Of a stretch of DNA of 64,000 bases, positions 56,693 to 63,918 are shown piece after piece. The stretch spans positions 51,689-115,688 of the forward strand of contig NZ_QQBJ01000023.1 in the NCBI RefSeq assembly GCF_003347205.1, given 5' to 3'. Position numbers and translations under genes: made by a program. Source of the DNA: Mycolicibacterium moriokaense (GTDB lineage: Bacteria; Actinomycetota; Actinomycetes; Mycobacteriales; Mycobacteriaceae). Each line of letters starts with the position of its first letter. The stretch's first letter is position 1. The notes under the pieces are model-generated. The model made no database searches and was not told the DNA's origin. It saw only the letters and a program-made list of their open reading frames with translations.

Positions 56693-57181
56693 CTAGACGT
56701 TCCACTGCGCCAAGTGGATACCGGTCTTCTTGTCGACCAGCACGACGTTGGACACCAGGTCGCGATAGCAGTCCCACCACACACCGCCGCTGACGGTGGC
56801 CCCGGCGGGCACGTTCAGAATGGCGTACTGCAGGGCGTCGGGAGCGTCGGTGTTGCGCGGCTCGTACGCGTCGCCGGTCGGGGTGACGCCCTTGAACGAG
56901 AACGCCAGGCCCATCGCGTAGGGGACCGGCATCTCGATGGCGTGGATGGTGACGTTGGCGCGGTACACCTGGTAGCGGGGCGCGCGTGGCGGATAGCCGA
57001 AGCCGGGCGGAACGTCGGAGGGCAGGATGTCGTGCACGGTCACGTCGGCGACGACGCCCATCAACTCGACGCGCAGCGTCTCGCCGAGCCGGCCGATCGG
57101 CGCGTCCCGTGCGGTGGCAGGTGCGGCGAGCACGGTACTGGAAATGATCAAAGCCCCCAACAGCAGCGCAAACCAGCGCAT
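56693..57181 (-). CDS. Secreted MPT63-like (DUF1942) protein
   Basis: 162 residues. Signal peptide MRWFALLLGALIISSTVLAAPATA followed by a beta-rich domain (VTVHDILPSD, YANVTIHAIE-type strands, GLAFSFKGVTPTGDAYEPRN), as in the immunoglobulin-like MPT63 group of secreted mycobacterial proteins (Rv2668 equivalent). One Cys only (DCYRDL). ATG 57181 is set by the ribosome site AGGAGGGG; an upstream extension is rejected. It is probably cotranscribed with the GNAT gene, seven bp away. Confidence 0.82.
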   Translation of the reverse strand: MRWFALLLGALIISSTVLAAPATARDAPIGRLGETLRVELMGVVADVTVHDILPSDVPPGFGYPPRAPRYQVYRANVTIHAIEMPVPYAMGLAFSFKGVTPTGDAYEPRNTDAPDALQYAILNVPAGATVSGGVWWDCYRDLVSNVVLVDKKTGIHLAQWNV

Positions 57182-57245
57182 GTCCCCTCCTAGGTCGCCT
57201 CGCATGATAGGCACACCGGAGGTCCCGCGGACAGCCCAACGGTGG

Positions 57246-57662
57246 TCAGGCCCAGGGGCCGTAGCCGCCCAACTTGTCGATCCGGATGCGGGTCAGCAGG
57301 CCCGCCGGTGAGTTTGGCGGCGGGAAGTGCTCGTCGGAGCCCAGCATCGTGGTGGCGAGCTTCTTGAGCAGTTCGGGAGCGCCTCCCTCGACGATGCGCG
57401 CTGTTCCGCTGACCGAGAGGTAGGGCGCCTGCTGGCCCGGTGTGGGTTTGACGATGGTGACCGCGACCCTCGGGTCTCGGCGGATGTTGCGGGTCTTTCG
57501 GTATTCCGCCAGGTGGGCAGAGACCAGTTCGTCGCCGTCGGGCGTCGATTCCAGCGCGACCCAGACGACCGTCGCCTGCGGACTGCCGTCGGGGTTGATC
57601 GTGACCAGGGTGGCGTCGATACCGTCGCCGATGAATTCGCGCGCCGCGTCGTTGAGTTCCAT
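57246..57662 (-). CDS. PPOX-class F420-dependent oxidoreductase
   Basis: 138 residues from ATG 57662. TLVTINPDGSPQATVVWVALE followed by RKTRNIRRDPRVAVTIV and PYLSVSGTARIVE are characteristic of the split-barrel pyridoxamine-phosphate-oxidase-like group; the Gly/Tyr-rich end (DKLGGYGPWA) supports an F420-binding rather than FMN role. It might reduce biliverdin-like or other small compounds. It lies 28 bp after ogt, so probably the last gene of the ECF-ogt operon. Confidence 0.87.
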   Translation of the reverse strand: MELNDAAREFIGDGIDATLVTINPDGSPQATVVWVALESTPDGDELVSAHLAEYRKTRNIRRDPRVAVTIVKPTPGQQAPYLSVSGTARIVEGGAPELLKKLATTMLGSDEHFPPPNSPAGLLTRIRIDKLGGYGPWA

Positions 57663-57690
57663 GCGTTGTGCTACCGCCCGTCGCCGCGTT

Positions 57691-58290
57691 TCATTCCCCG
57701 ACCCTCTCCAGGTCGAGCAGGGCCGACTTGGCGGCGGCGCCTCCGACGTACTGGCCCGTCGACCCGTCGGCACGGACCACGCGGTGACACGGCACAACGA
57801 CGGGCAGCGGGTTGTGGGCGCAGGCGCTGCCGACTGCCCGCACGGCCCGCGGGTTGCCGATGGCCGCGGCCACCTCGGCGTAGCTCTCGCGGCGGCCGTA
57901 GCCGATGTCACGCAGGTGCTCGACGACACTGCGGCGGAACCCGTCGGCGAGGCGGAGGTCGAGAGGCATCTCGAACGCGGTGCGCCGCCTGGTGAAGTAC
58001 TCATCGATCTGGCGTGCGGCGGCATCCAGGCGCGAGGGCGCGAGCAGCACCCGCGGGCTGACCGTGGACGCGAGCTTGGTCAGCACCGTGTCGTGGCCTT
58101 CGGCGTCGTAGGCGACCCGCACCAGGCCGACGGTCGTTGCGGCCAGCAGCAGTGTCCCGACGGGGCTGTCGACGGTGCGGTAGGCGACGTCGAGCAGTTC
58201 GGCCGTGGCAGCGTCGTGTTCGAGCCGCAGGTGCAGCCGGGCCAGGGTGTCGTCGTCGGCCCGCAGTTCGTCGAAAAGGTTGGTGCTCAT
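57691..58290 (-). CDS. ogt: O6-methylguanine-DNA methyltransferase
   Basis: 199 residues, slightly longer than the basic family member (about 165). The acceptor motif VVVPCHRVVRADG with Cys168 is intact, and GYGRRESYAEVAAAIGNPRAVRAVGSACAHNPLP contains the arginine finger and the winged-helix recognition helix. It transfers a methyl group from damaged DNA to itself in a suicide reaction. Its start overlaps the stop of an ECF sigma gene by four bases, so the two are made together. Confidence 0.92.
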   Translation of the reverse strand: MSTNLFDELRADDDTLARLHLRLEHDAATAELLDVAYRTVDSPVGTLLLAATTVGLVRVAYDAEGHDTVLTKLASTVSPRVLLAPSRLDAAARQIDEYFTRRRTAFEMPLDLRLADGFRRSVVEHLRDIGYGRRESYAEVAAAIGNPRAVRAVGSACAHNPLPVVVPCHRVVRADGSTGQYVGGAAAKSALLDLERVGE

Positions 58291-58769
58291 GCTGTTTCAT
58301 CCTCTGGATAGATTCTGCGAAGGGTCTTGATGCCGTCGGCCGCGGCACGGCGGGCGGCGTCAGGGGAGTTGCCGAGCAACTCGGCGATCTCGGCGAACGG
58401 CAGACCGGCGATGTGGTGGTAGGCGACCGCGAGGCGTTGTTTGTCGGGAAGCTGTTGCAGGGCCGCCCACAGGTCGGGATAGCGCGCTGCGGGATCCGCA
58501 CGCGCCGACGGGCGGTCGGGCGGTGATTCGACTGGGACTGGGCGCCGGGATCGGGCGCGGCCGACGTCGAGTGCGCGCCGGTGTGCGATCGTCACCAGCC
58601 AGGCCTCGACGTTGGCGTCGGCGGGCAGTTCCGGGTAGGCCCGAAGCGCCGAGAGGAAAGTCTCCGACCACGCGTCCTCCGCGTCGACGGGGCCGACGAC
58701 CGCACGGCACACCCGCAGCACGGTCGCGCCGTGCTCGGCCACCACGTCTTCGAACGGTCGCACCTTCAC
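58287..58769 (-). CDS. ECF-type RNA polymerase sigma factor
   Basis: 160 residues. Region 2 is represented by VLRVCRAVVGPVDAEDAWSETFLSALRAY and IAHRRALDVGRARSRRPVPV; region 4 by LQQLPDKQRLAVAYHHIAGLPFAEIAELLGNSPDAARRAAADGIKTLRRI. No anti-sigma gene neighbours it; instead it is directly coupled to ogt and followed by a PPOX gene. This suggests a sigma factor that calls up DNA alkylation repair, though the trigger is not visible. No promoter with its own consensus was identified. Confidence 0.9.
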   Translation of the reverse strand: MKVRPFEDVVAEHGATVLRVCRAVVGPVDAEDAWSETFLSALRAYPELPADANVEAWLVTIAHRRALDVGRARSRRPVPVESPPDRPSARADPAARYPDLWAALQQLPDKQRLAVAYHHIAGLPFAEIAELLGNSPDAARRAAADGIKTLRRIYPEDETA

Positions 58770-58811
58770 ATCATGTAGACGCCGCGTGGGTGACGAATGT
58801 GAGTTGAATGA

Positions 58812-59546
58812 TCAGTCCTGGTCGGTCTGCGCGCCCTGGGCGATCGAGGACAGCGTCTCGGCGAGATCGGCTTCCGCTCTGTGCTTGTCGACGCCGACGC
58901 GATGCAGGGGGCCGTCGGAGTCCTCCGACTCCAGCAGCGCGAGAAGGATGTGCTCGGTGCCGATGTAGTTGTGGCCGAGGCGAAGTGCTTCCCGGAATGT
59001 CAGCTCCAGCACCTTCTTGGCCGGGCCGTTGAAGGGGATCAGCTCGAGCCTCGTGCCGGTGGCGGCGGGCAGGTGAACGGCCGCACGGATCCGCTCGACG
59101 TCGATGCCCTGGGAGCCGAGAAGCACCACCGACAGTGAGTTGGGATCCACCAGCAGGCCGAGCAGTAGGTGATCGGGCGTGATCTCGACGTTCTCGGCGT
59201 CGCGCGCGACCTTCTGTGATTGCACGACGGCCGTCCGGGCCCGCGGTGTATAGCGCTTGAATCCGTCGCTCGGGTCGATGGGCTCGACGTCGGCCTTCGG
59301 CACGAACCGTTTCTGGGCGGCCTGTTTGGTGACGCCCATGCACTTGCCGATCTCGGTCCACGACGCGCCTGAGCGGCGGGCCTGGTCGACGAAGTGACCG
59401 ATCAGATGATCGGCGATCTCCCCGAGCGACTCCGCGGCCAGCACCGCGTCGGTGAGTTGGTCCAGCGGTTCGGCGTGCACACCCTTGATGACATCGATGA
59501 GGTCATCGAGGCGGACGGGATGGGTGATCTTGGCCGGCTCGGTCAC
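58812..59546 (-). CDS. clpC2: ClpC2: Clp N-domain protein with helix-turn-helix
   Basis: 244 residues from GTG 59546. The N-terminal part holds a helix-turn-helix-like segment ASWTEIGKCMGVTKQAAQKRF, then two Clp_N repeats (TPDHLLLGLLVDP and VLELTFREALRLGHNYIGTEHILLALLE), with no ATPase domain. In mycobacteria ClpC2 traps cyclomarin-type antibiotics that target ClpC1, and its N-terminus represses its own gene (recalled from published work, not derived here). Twin inverted repeats directly before the start fit autorepression. An ATG at 59576 in the same frame lies between the two repeats. Confidence 0.92.
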   Translation of the reverse strand: MTEPAKITHPVRLDDLIDVIKGVHAEPLDQLTDAVLAAESLGEIADHLIGHFVDQARRSGASWTEIGKCMGVTKQAAQKRFVPKADVEPIDPSDGFKRYTPRARTAVVQSQKVARDAENVEITPDHLLLGLLVDPNSLSVVLLGSQGIDVERIRAAVHLPAATGTRLELIPFNGPAKKVLELTFREALRLGHNYIGTEHILLALLESEDSDGPLHRVGVDKHRAEADLAETLSSIAQGAQTDQD

Positions 59547-59549
59547 GCC

Positions 59550-59566
59550 GTCAACTCTAGGTTGAC
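59550..59566. promoter_or_regulatory. Operator 1 upstream of clpC2
   Basis: Perfect inverted repeat GTCAAC-tctag-GTTGAC, ending four bases before the clpC2 start codon. It matches operator 2 in arms and spacing; its position over the ribosome-binding region would block transcription or translation initiation. Confidence 0.7.
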
Positions 59567-59578
59567 GCGTCGCCATTC

Positions 59579-59595
59579 GTCAACTTCGGGTTGAC
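59579..59595. promoter_or_regulatory. Operator 2 upstream of clpC2
   Basis: Perfect inverted repeat GTCAAC-ttcgg-GTTGAC, its centre 29 bp from that of operator 1, just under three helical turns. The identical arms and spacer length indicate one dimeric regulator bound at two sites, most simply ClpC2 itself. Confidence 0.7.
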
Positions 59596-59596
59596 G

Positions 59597-60079
59597 CTAG
59601 CCGCGCGGGTAGCCGTGCCGCACGGTGCGGTCGAGCACGCCCAGCGTGGCGCGTAGCGCGCTCTCCGGGATGACGGGGAAGATGTTGGCCTTTCGCCACT
59701 CCGGGTCGATGGCCGACCAGTCGTAGAACGAGGTGACGACGGTGCCGTCGCCGTCGGCCGCGGGGTCCAGGCGGTAGCCGTAGACATGGCCGATCTGGGG
59801 CCGGATCTGGCCCAGGATGGTCCAGGAGATGGACCGATCCTGCTCGAATTCCCGGATCTCGACCGTCACGTCGTATTTGCCCATCGGGAAGTCGTTGAGG
59901 GCTTCACGATCCATGTGAATCACGAACGTATCGCCGACGCCTTTCGCGGGGTCGCCGTCGGCGTCCTGCAACATGCCGGAAGCGTCGATGGCGACATGGC
60001 CATACGGGTCGCAGAGGACGGAAAATATGTCGGCGGCCGGTGCGGCGATGGTGCGCTGGACCTCCATGCGTTCGGTCAT
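59597..60079 (-). CDS. SRPBCC family protein
   Basis: 160 residues from ATG 60079. MEVQRTIAAPAADIFSVLCDPYGHVAIDASG, GVGDTFVIHMDREALNDFPMGKYDVTVEI and SISWTILGQIRP mark a START-like ligand-binding fold, similar to polyketide cyclases. It diverges from an AraC-type regulator over a 115-bp region holding three copies of GTTCGTA. It is likely controlled by that regulator. Ligand unknown. Confidence 0.82.
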   Translation of the reverse strand: MTERMEVQRTIAAPAADIFSVLCDPYGHVAIDASGMLQDADGDPAKGVGDTFVIHMDREALNDFPMGKYDVTVEIREFEQDRSISWTILGQIRPQIGHVYGYRLDPAADGDGTVVTSFYDWSAIDPEWRKANIFPVIPESALRATLGVLDRTVRHGYPRG

Positions 60080-60127
60080 GCATTGATCCTGGCAGGCGCC
60101 CGGTCGTTGCTGGGTTGGTTTTCGGCT

Positions 60128-60149
60128 GTTCGTACAGGGGTATACGAAC
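60128..60149. promoter_or_regulatory. Inverted GTTCGTA repeat between SRPBCC and AraC genes
   Basis: GTTCGTA (60128-60134) and TACGAAC (60143-60149) frame eight bases; a third copy, GTTCGTA at 60184-60190, overlaps the ribosome site of the AraC gene. Likely binding sites for the neighbouring AraC-type regulator. Confidence 0.55.
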
Positions 60150-60194
60150 GCGACGTTCAGTTTGACCAACCGAAATCAGGGGAGTTCGTAAGCG

Positions 60195-60554
60195 ATGGCT
60201 GGTCACAACAACGCGCGCAACATGCCGCCAATATTGAGAAATGCCGTGGCTTTCATCCAGGAGAACGCCGACGCCGACATCGGTCTGGAGGACATCGCCG
60301 CGGCGGTGAACGTGTCACCGCGCTCGGTTCAATATGCGTTCCGCCGCAACTTGGGCACGACGCCGCTGGAGTACCTGAGGCGAGTGCGTCTGGACCGGGC
60401 TCACCGCGACCTGAAGGCCGCCGACCCGGCCAACGACACGGTGACGGCGATCGCGGGCCGATGGGGCTTCAGCCACGCCGGCCGGTTCAGCTTGGCCTAT
60501 AAGGCGGCGTTCGGCACCGCGCCGAGTGACACCTTGCGGGCCTTTCCCGCGTAG
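60195..60554 (+). CDS. Stand-alone AraC-type helix-turn-helix regulator
   Basis: 119 residues, just the DNA-binding domain: [60 protein letters not shown], then the second helix-turn-helix ([30 protein letters not shown]). No sensory domain, like SoxS/MarA-type regulators. It diverges from the SRPBCC gene. Ribosome site GGAG is interrupted by an operator half-site. Target genes probably include itself and its divergent neighbour. Confidence 0.87.
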   Translation: MAGHNNARNMPPILRNAVAFIQENADADIGLEDIAAAVNVSPRSVQYAFRRNLGTTPLEYLRRVRLDRAHRDLKAADPANDTVTAIAGRWGFSHAGRFSLAYKAAFGTAPSDTLRAFPA

Positions 60555-60602
60555 CGCCGTCCGCGTCGGTCTGTCCACGAGCGGGATTGGCGCCGCTGCT
60601 TC

Positions 60603-61397
60603 CTAGCCAACGTGTTCGAGCAGGAGATCGGCCAGACGCTGGGGTTGGTCGAATTGGACATAGGTGCGCGCGTCTTCGACGATCTCCAGGCGAGAGCAGG
60701 GCAGCGTCTCGGCGAGTCGTTCGGCGTCGCTGACCGGAAAACCCCAGTCCCGGGCTCCCCACACGATGAGCGCCGGACGATCAAAAGCCCGTAGCCGCTC
60801 GGCGGCCGCCAGCGTGTGCTTGGACGAGATCCCTTGCAGCACTGCGCGAAGGTCGGCGCGGACACGCGGGTCGTGAAGCGACGAAAACCACGCTGAGAGC
60901 AATTCATCGGGCAGTGGGCGCGTCGTCAGGGGCGCGACCATCAGTGAGGCCTTTCTGAGCAGTCGCACGCGCAGAACCAAGTCGAGGCCGGCGATCGATC
61001 CCGGGACGTGCGCACCGATGGCTTCGATCAACTTTGCCACCCGCGGCGGGAAGTTCTCGAAGGCATCGCAATTGGTGAGCACCAGGCGACCGACGAGTTC
61101 GGGATGGTTTGCGCAGAGAATCTGGCACAGGGCGCCGCCGGTGTCGTTGCCGACCACCGTGACGTCATCCAATTGCAGTCGTTCGATGAATTCGGCGATC
61201 ATCCTGGCAAGCCCCGGCGGTGAGAGATCGGCGACGTTGTTCATCGGCACTCGATGCGCCCCCAGGGGAAGATCCACCCGAACGCAGCGCACCTGTTCTT
61301 CGATCTCCGACACCAGCGGATCCCACACACGGCTGTCGACGAACAGCCCATGGACCAACAGCACGCACGGGCCGCTACCGCAGTCCTGGTAGCGCAA
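60603..61397 (-). CDS. Alpha/beta hydrolase, catalytic His replaced; start uncertain
   Basis: 264 residues from TTG 61397. VLLVHGLFVDSRVWDPLVSEI carries the HG motif and VVGNDTGGALCQILCANHPELVGRLVL has Asp as nucleophile, as in epoxide hydrolases. The acid region (VWGARDWGFPVSDAERL) is kept, but the usual catalytic His of DARHFVQ-type ends is Thr here (DARTYVQFDQP). The frame continues upstream to a TAG without any ATG or GTG, so the N-terminus may be damaged; another frame has MAGSLTSGG there. It may be a decaying gene. Confidence 0.65.
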   Translation of the reverse strand: MRYQDCGSGPCVLLVHGLFVDSRVWDPLVSEIEEQVRCVRVDLPLGAHRVPMNNVADLSPPGLARMIAEFIERLQLDDVTVVGNDTGGALCQILCANHPELVGRLVLTNCDAFENFPPRVAKLIEAIGAHVPGSIAGLDLVLRVRLLRKASLMVAPLTTRPLPDELLSAWFSSLHDPRVRADLRAVLQGISSKHTLAAAERLRAFDRPALIVWGARDWGFPVSDAERLAETLPCSRLEIVEDARTYVQFDQPQRLADLLLEHVG

Positions 61398-61664
61398 TAG
61401 GCCCTGTTCAAGCTGGATTTCAGGAATCGATCGGAACCTCCCGAAGTCAGGCTACCTGCCATCAGTCGGCCCATACCGGGCGGTCGCGTGTCGGAAAGCG
61501 TTGCGGACCGGCTTAATTCGTGGCGCGCATTGAACCATCGGGCAGGGCTTTGCGTATCACGGTGGCCGGGAGATGTCGCGGCACGCCGCACTCAATACCA
61601 GCGCATCGACGGGTCGGCGCTTACCATCGGATGCCGCATCCGGGTTACCGGTGATTGGGGAGTA

Positions 61665-61925
61665 GTGAAGCACCGCGACATCAGTGCCATCGACCGACAG
61701 CTGTCTCTGCTGGCTGCGGTGAGTTCGTCGATCCGCCGACTCGGTGGCAAGCCGTCGACGACGCTCATCGATGAACTTCTCGATGAGCGGATCGCCAGCC
61801 GTCGCACCCCGCTAGGGCTTGGATCTGCGGGCCCCGACGGCGGCGATCGCGATGCCGATCAGCGCGATGATCGGGCCCAGAATCAAATTAGCGCGATTCG
61901 GGTAGGTGCGCCGCACTTAAAGTAG
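61665..61925 (+). CDS. Small hypothetical protein
   Basis: 86 residues from GTG 61665 with GGGGAG just before it. The first 48 residues (ISAIDRQLSLLAAVSSSIRRLGG then TTLIDELLDERIAS) look like a genuine helical protein. The rest runs into the 82-bp repeat, antisense to a 34-residue membrane peptide, and could be read-through rather than conserved protein. Function unknown. It lies just before the ESX-type module. Confidence 0.45.
   Translation: MKHRDISAIDRQLSLLAAVSSSIRRLGGKPSTTLIDELLDERIASRRTPLGLGSAGPDGGDRDADQRDDRAQNQISAIRVGAPHLK
61803..61884. repeat. 82-bp direct repeat, copy 1
   Basis: Identical at all 82 positions to bases 63919-64000, which lie 2,116 bp to the right. Similarity continues to the left at a lower level (20 of 24 bases). 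The copy encodes, on the complement, the C-terminal 25 or so residues of a single-helix membrane peptide. Confidence 0.95.
61812..61916 (-). CDS. 34-residue single-helix membrane peptide
   Basis: GTG 61916 to TAG 61812 encodes VRRTYPNRANLILGPIIALI and on to ARRSKP: a basic start, a hydrophobic helix of about 20 residues (LILGPIIALIGIAIAAVGA) and a basic end. It is divergent from the ESX-type module by 13 bp. The same C-terminal sequence recurs on the complement at the right edge of the window. No family recognised; the repeated context supports it being real. Confidence 0.5.
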   Translation of the reverse strand: MRRTYPNRANLILGPIIALIGIAIAAVGARRSKP

Positions 61926-61929
61926 CGCT

Positions 61930-62232
61930 GTGGCGAATCAGATAGAGGTTGACTTACGAGGGCTCTCGACGCTGAGTGCTTGTTGCGCCGAGCATGCCGA
62001 AACCCTGCGCGCAGTTGTGCCGACAACTGTTGGTACAGGCTTTGTGGCGACCGAAGCCGCCATCACCGCGGTGCACGCTGACGTTGCCGTTACCGCAGAG
62101 ACGGCGGCGTGCCGCTTGAACTTGATCGCACAAGTCGTCGCATCTGGCTGTGTGATGTACGGCCAGACCGAGAACACCAACACGGTTGCGGTCGGGAGCG
62201 CGGCATCGCGGGCGCACTCTGACGTGACCTAA
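61930..62232 (+). CDS. EspC-like (DUF2580) small ESX secretion protein
   Basis: 100 residues from a GTG. The helical pattern IEVDLRGLSTLSACCAEHAETLRAV followed by a hydrophobic loop and CRLNLIAQVVASGCVMYGQTE resembles the DUF2580/EspC family. Y77 and E81 form a YxxxE motif, the general secretion signal of type VII systems, after the second helix. Stop and next start overlap (TAATG), so it is coupled to the larger protein, its presumed partner. The base composition looks less GC-rich than the chromosome around it. Confidence 0.6.
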   Translation: MANQIEVDLRGLSTLSACCAEHAETLRAVVPTTVGTGFVATEAAITAVHADVAVTAETAACRLNLIAQVVASGCVMYGQTENTNTVAVGSAASRAHSDVT

Positions 62233-63374
62233 TGTCGGCGATCCAGCCACTGCCCGGCTTATCGGAGGTGCGGGCGTGGAGCCCTGATTACCTGGACCGG
62301 GCCGCTGCCCAGTGGATAGCCGGTGCGGTCGCCTTGGACGATGCATACGGGCAGGTGTTACACCAAGTTCAGGCGCCGGGTGGAACAACCTGGAAGGGTT
62401 CGGCCGCCGAGGTGGCTCAGGATTTGGTCGCGTCGGATCGCAGGCTGGCGCGGTGCGCCATCGACTCACTTCTCGGCGCTGCATCGGCTGCAAGGTCCGG
62501 CGCTGGCGAACTGGCCGTACTTATTCAGCGCATTCTCCAGGCCGTGGAAGAGGCTGAATGCGGCGGGTTCGTGGTCGGTGAGGACTATTCGGTGACGGCT
62601 CGACACGTTGCCACATTAGGCTCCGCCACGTCGCAGGCGAAGGCAGATTCTTTCGCAACGGCGATCCGGCAGCAGGTGTCGGCTTTAGCGGCGACTGATA
62701 TCCATCTCGCATCTCAGATCACCTCTGCCGCAGTGGGATTGCAGACCATCAATCCGGGTTGGCGCACTTCTACGGAGCAGAATCGACATCCATCGATCCA
62801 ACTGCTCGACAGCGGAGTGATCAAAGACTCGCCCATACCGGACCCCGACATTGAACCCGGGTCCGCCGGGGGTGGGCTTTCACTTCCGGATGCGCGGGCG
62901 ATTCGCGACGCAATCAAGGATCTTCCATCCGGATCACGGTCCAATTACCTCGAAGTTCGCGATCCGGAGCAATTGCGCCAATTCGGGGAGTGGGCCAAAA
63001 CCGGCGGGCAGGAATACCATTCGCCCAACCCTTACCGAGGCGGGGGAAGCATGTACCGGCTTCCAGACGGCTCAATCATCTCGCAGGGCCCTAGTGTGAA
63101 GCACGGGTTGACGATGGATATTAGCCTGCCGGACGGCTCGCACTACCGATTACACGTGGACAGCAAGAGTGGCGGCAGCATCAACATGCCGCGGAGTACG
63201 CTCATCGAGCCGCGCACAGCACCGGAGCCGAAGTTGCTTCCCGAACCGCTTCCGCGATCGGGCATCGGCGTCGTCGGCGTGCCGCAGGTGGTCGTTCCAG
63301 CGCCCGCGCCGGGCGTCAGCGAAATTCCGGTATTGGACGCTGGCGGAGGTATGTTCGGCGCGGAGCAGCCGTGA
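62232..63374 (+). CDS. Putative ESX effector with WXG motif
   Basis: 380 residues. The N-terminal 170 are two-helix, WXG100-like: W54-K-G56 in the turn and F113-V-V-G-E117 in the YxxxE-like position. A Pro/Gly linker follows (about 195-215). Residues about 215-320 (LPDARAIRDAIKDLPSG, SMYRLPDGSIISQG, HGLTMDISLPDGSHYRLHV) form a compact domain of unknown type, then a Pro-rich tail (TAPEPKLLPEP, VVVPAPAPG). The layout fits a polymorphic toxin carried by an ESX system, with the toxin between linker and tail. No nuclease motif could be named. Confidence 0.6.
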   Translation: MSAIQPLPGLSEVRAWSPDYLDRAAAQWIAGAVALDDAYGQVLHQVQAPGGTTWKGSAAEVAQDLVASDRRLARCAIDSLLGAASAARSGAGELAVLIQRILQAVEEAECGGFVVGEDYSVTARHVATLGSATSQAKADSFATAIRQQVSALAATDIHLASQITSAAVGLQTINPGWRTSTEQNRHPSIQLLDSGVIKDSPIPDPDIEPGSAGGGLSLPDARAIRDAIKDLPSGSRSNYLEVRDPEQLRQFGEWAKTGGQEYHSPNPYRGGGSMYRLPDGSIISQGPSVKHGLTMDISLPDGSHYRLHVDSKSGGSINMPRSTLIEPRTAPEPKLLPEPLPRSGIGVVGVPQVVVPAPAPGVSEIPVLDAGGGMFGAEQP

Positions 63375-63414
63375 CAATACGACCTCTGCACAGTCGAACT
63401 GAGAAGGTGAATAA

Positions 63415-63855
63415 GTGACAGCCAGAGGCGAACAGGCCCGGCAGGAGATAATGCTCGATGGCCTCGTCGATGCCGTGGGGCTTCCCCGCATTCACTGGCA
63501 GGTTGCACGCTTGAATCCCGGAGCGTCGGCCGCGGAACTGCAGGCTCAAACCATTGAAGCGATACGGTCGTTGGTCGATGACGGGCTCGTCGAAATCGGA
63601 TACACCAACGCGGAGAACGACTTCGTCGCGGAGCAATTGGCCGAGTCGATGCAACAGATTCAGCAGACTTACATTGCCCACTACGACGAACCTGTCCGGT
63701 GGTTTCAAGTCGTGTGGGTCAACCTGACCGAGAAAGGGCGCGACCTCGTGCTGGCCTCTCAAGAGGGTCAACGCGTCGAGAAGCATGAGCGGGAACGGAT
63801 GGCGGCGAACAAGGCCGCGGATCGGCAGCACAATCCTTCCGATGGGTTGCCGTAA
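63415..63855 (+). CDS. Candidate immunity protein of the ESX module
   Basis: 146 residues from a GTG with AGAAGGTGA upstream. Cytosolic; no signal or membrane segment. LVDAVGLPRIHWQVARLNPG, an acidic helical region (SLVDDGLVEIGY) and WFQVVWVNLTEKGRDLV give a mixed alpha/beta or winged-helix impression. Its place right after the effector and its acidic nature suit an immunity protein, but this is inferred from position alone. No homologue recognised. Confidence 0.45.
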   Translation: MTARGEQARQEIMLDGLVDAVGLPRIHWQVARLNPGASAAELQAQTIEAIRSLVDDGLVEIGYTNAENDFVAEQLAESMQQIQQTYIAHYDEPVRWFQVVWVNLTEKGRDLVLASQEGQRVEKHERERMAANKAADRQHNPSDGLP

Positions 63856-63918
63856 GGCGCGCGAACGACCGGTCCTCCCGTCAGGGTGCGCGCCGGACAT
63901 GGGCGGATCGCTGGCCCA

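Noticed and set aside
61220-61591. Forward and reverse frames over the hydrolase N-terminus
   Set aside because: They overlap the conserved HG-motif frame and have no features; only the MAGSLTSGG stretch may show where a former start lay.
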